Shown one piece after another: positions 63,746 to 64,000 of a DNA stretch of 64,000 nucleotides. Both the position numbers and the translations under genes were made by a program. The notes under the pieces were generated by a model, which was not told where the DNA came from, searched no databases, and saw nothing but the letters and a program-made list of their open reading frames with translations. This DNA comes from Proteles cristata cristata. Its lineage: Eukaryota > Chordata > Mammalia > Carnivora > Hyaenidae. The stretch is taken from positions 124,001 through 188,000 of the forward strand of contig JAESUZ010002606.1 in the NCBI GenBank assembly GCA_017311185.1. Direction: 5' to 3'. Each line of letters opens with the position of its first letter. The first letter of the stretch is position 1.

Positions 63746-64000
63746 GAAAACCCTACAAAAACAAAGTATAATGTGTTCTAGATTTATATCTGTTAACTCC
63801 AGACAGAATTATTAGCAGAAAATGTACCATTCTCAGAGCATAAGAAGGGCCTGTATGTTAAGATGAGCGAGCACAAACATAACACACTGAATTTTTTCTG
63901 AATTCAGCATTTAGGCATTAATTTATATTAAAATAGAGACAATTTCAAAGAATAATGAAAAATAAACATCTACATGTGACTTTTATCATTACCTTCTCTG
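63746..64000 (-). other. ITSN2: ITSN2 intron, right edge
   Basis: Nothing recognised. The preceding ITSN2 exon, expected to end LELEAV-like before NGKHQQ, is not in the window. Confidence 0.6.

Noticed and set aside
63960..64000. Possible exon end at the right edge (minus strand CAGAGAAG then GTAATG)
   Set aside because: The exon before NGKHQQ should end in phase 0 with an LELEAV-like sequence. CAGAGAAG does not fit, so this is probably a chance donor-like site.

Overview
The window is nuclear DNA of a carnivoran of the cat lineage (Feliformia). More than 30 copies of the tRNA-derived carnivore CAN-SINE have the cat-type sequence: head GGGGCGCCTGGGTGGCTCAG, a middle with GGTCATGATCTC, a CT-rich run, and a tail AATAAATAAACATT plus poly(A). 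Canid copies look different. The rest is low-GC sequence with L1, L2, MIR and DNA-transposon fossils. No bacterial-type operons, CRISPR arrays or phage genes are present.

One gene can be supported: ITSN2 (intersectin 2), on the minus strand, running from the right edge leftward. Fifteen coding exons between 61667 and 21060 join in frame, all with GT donors and AG acceptors. They encode the C-terminal part of the coiled-coil region (exons at 61.5, 60.4, 56.2, 43.1 and 40.0 kb), then SH3-A (38.9 and 34.1 kb), a Ser/Thr-rich linker (33.6 kb), SH3-B (31.7 kb), a short linker (29.7 kb), SH3-C (27.8 kb), a linker (24.0 kb), SH3-D (23.8 and 22.0 kb) and SH3-E (21.1 kb). The SH3-E exon ends on the first base of a codon. 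An alternative terminal exon at 19393 supplies GA and completes a TGA stop, which gives the short isoform. The joined coding sequence in the window is 652 codons plus stop. The remainder of that exon is a 3.2-kb 3'UTR without recognisable repeats, and its likely 3' end is near 16.14 kb. The long isoform, with DH, PH and C2 domains, would skip this exon. Its next exon is not visible, so positions 1-16135 are taken as part of the long-isoform intron. The 5' exons (EH domains and start of the coiled coil) lie beyond the right edge.

By region: 1-1.97 kb is SINEs and a GA-rich tract. 1.97-7.55 kb is a decayed, nearly complete L1 with a 15-bp target-site duplication, broken by four SINEs. 8.3-9.6 kb is an L2. 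12.5-13.35 kb is an old L1 3' end. 13.4-15.0 kb holds SINEs and a MIR, followed by an L2 tail. 16.1-21.3 kb is the terminal exon, intron and SH3-E exon. 21.3-43 kb is exons with introns holding SINEs, an hAT transposase fossil, L2 and MIR. 43.3-56.2 kb is the largest intron, with a Tigger-type element, a U4 snRNA pseudogene, L1s (one twin-primed) and a long L2. 56-61.7 kb holds coiled-coil exons. 61.8-63.7 kb is an L1 inserted inside a SINE.

Nothing here looks like an undescribed molecular system. The most useful observations are the split-stop alternative last exon, an ALYPF to ALYRF change in SH3-A, a repeated-hexamer tandem donor, the U4 pseudogene, and several insertions whose target-site duplications let their history be read.
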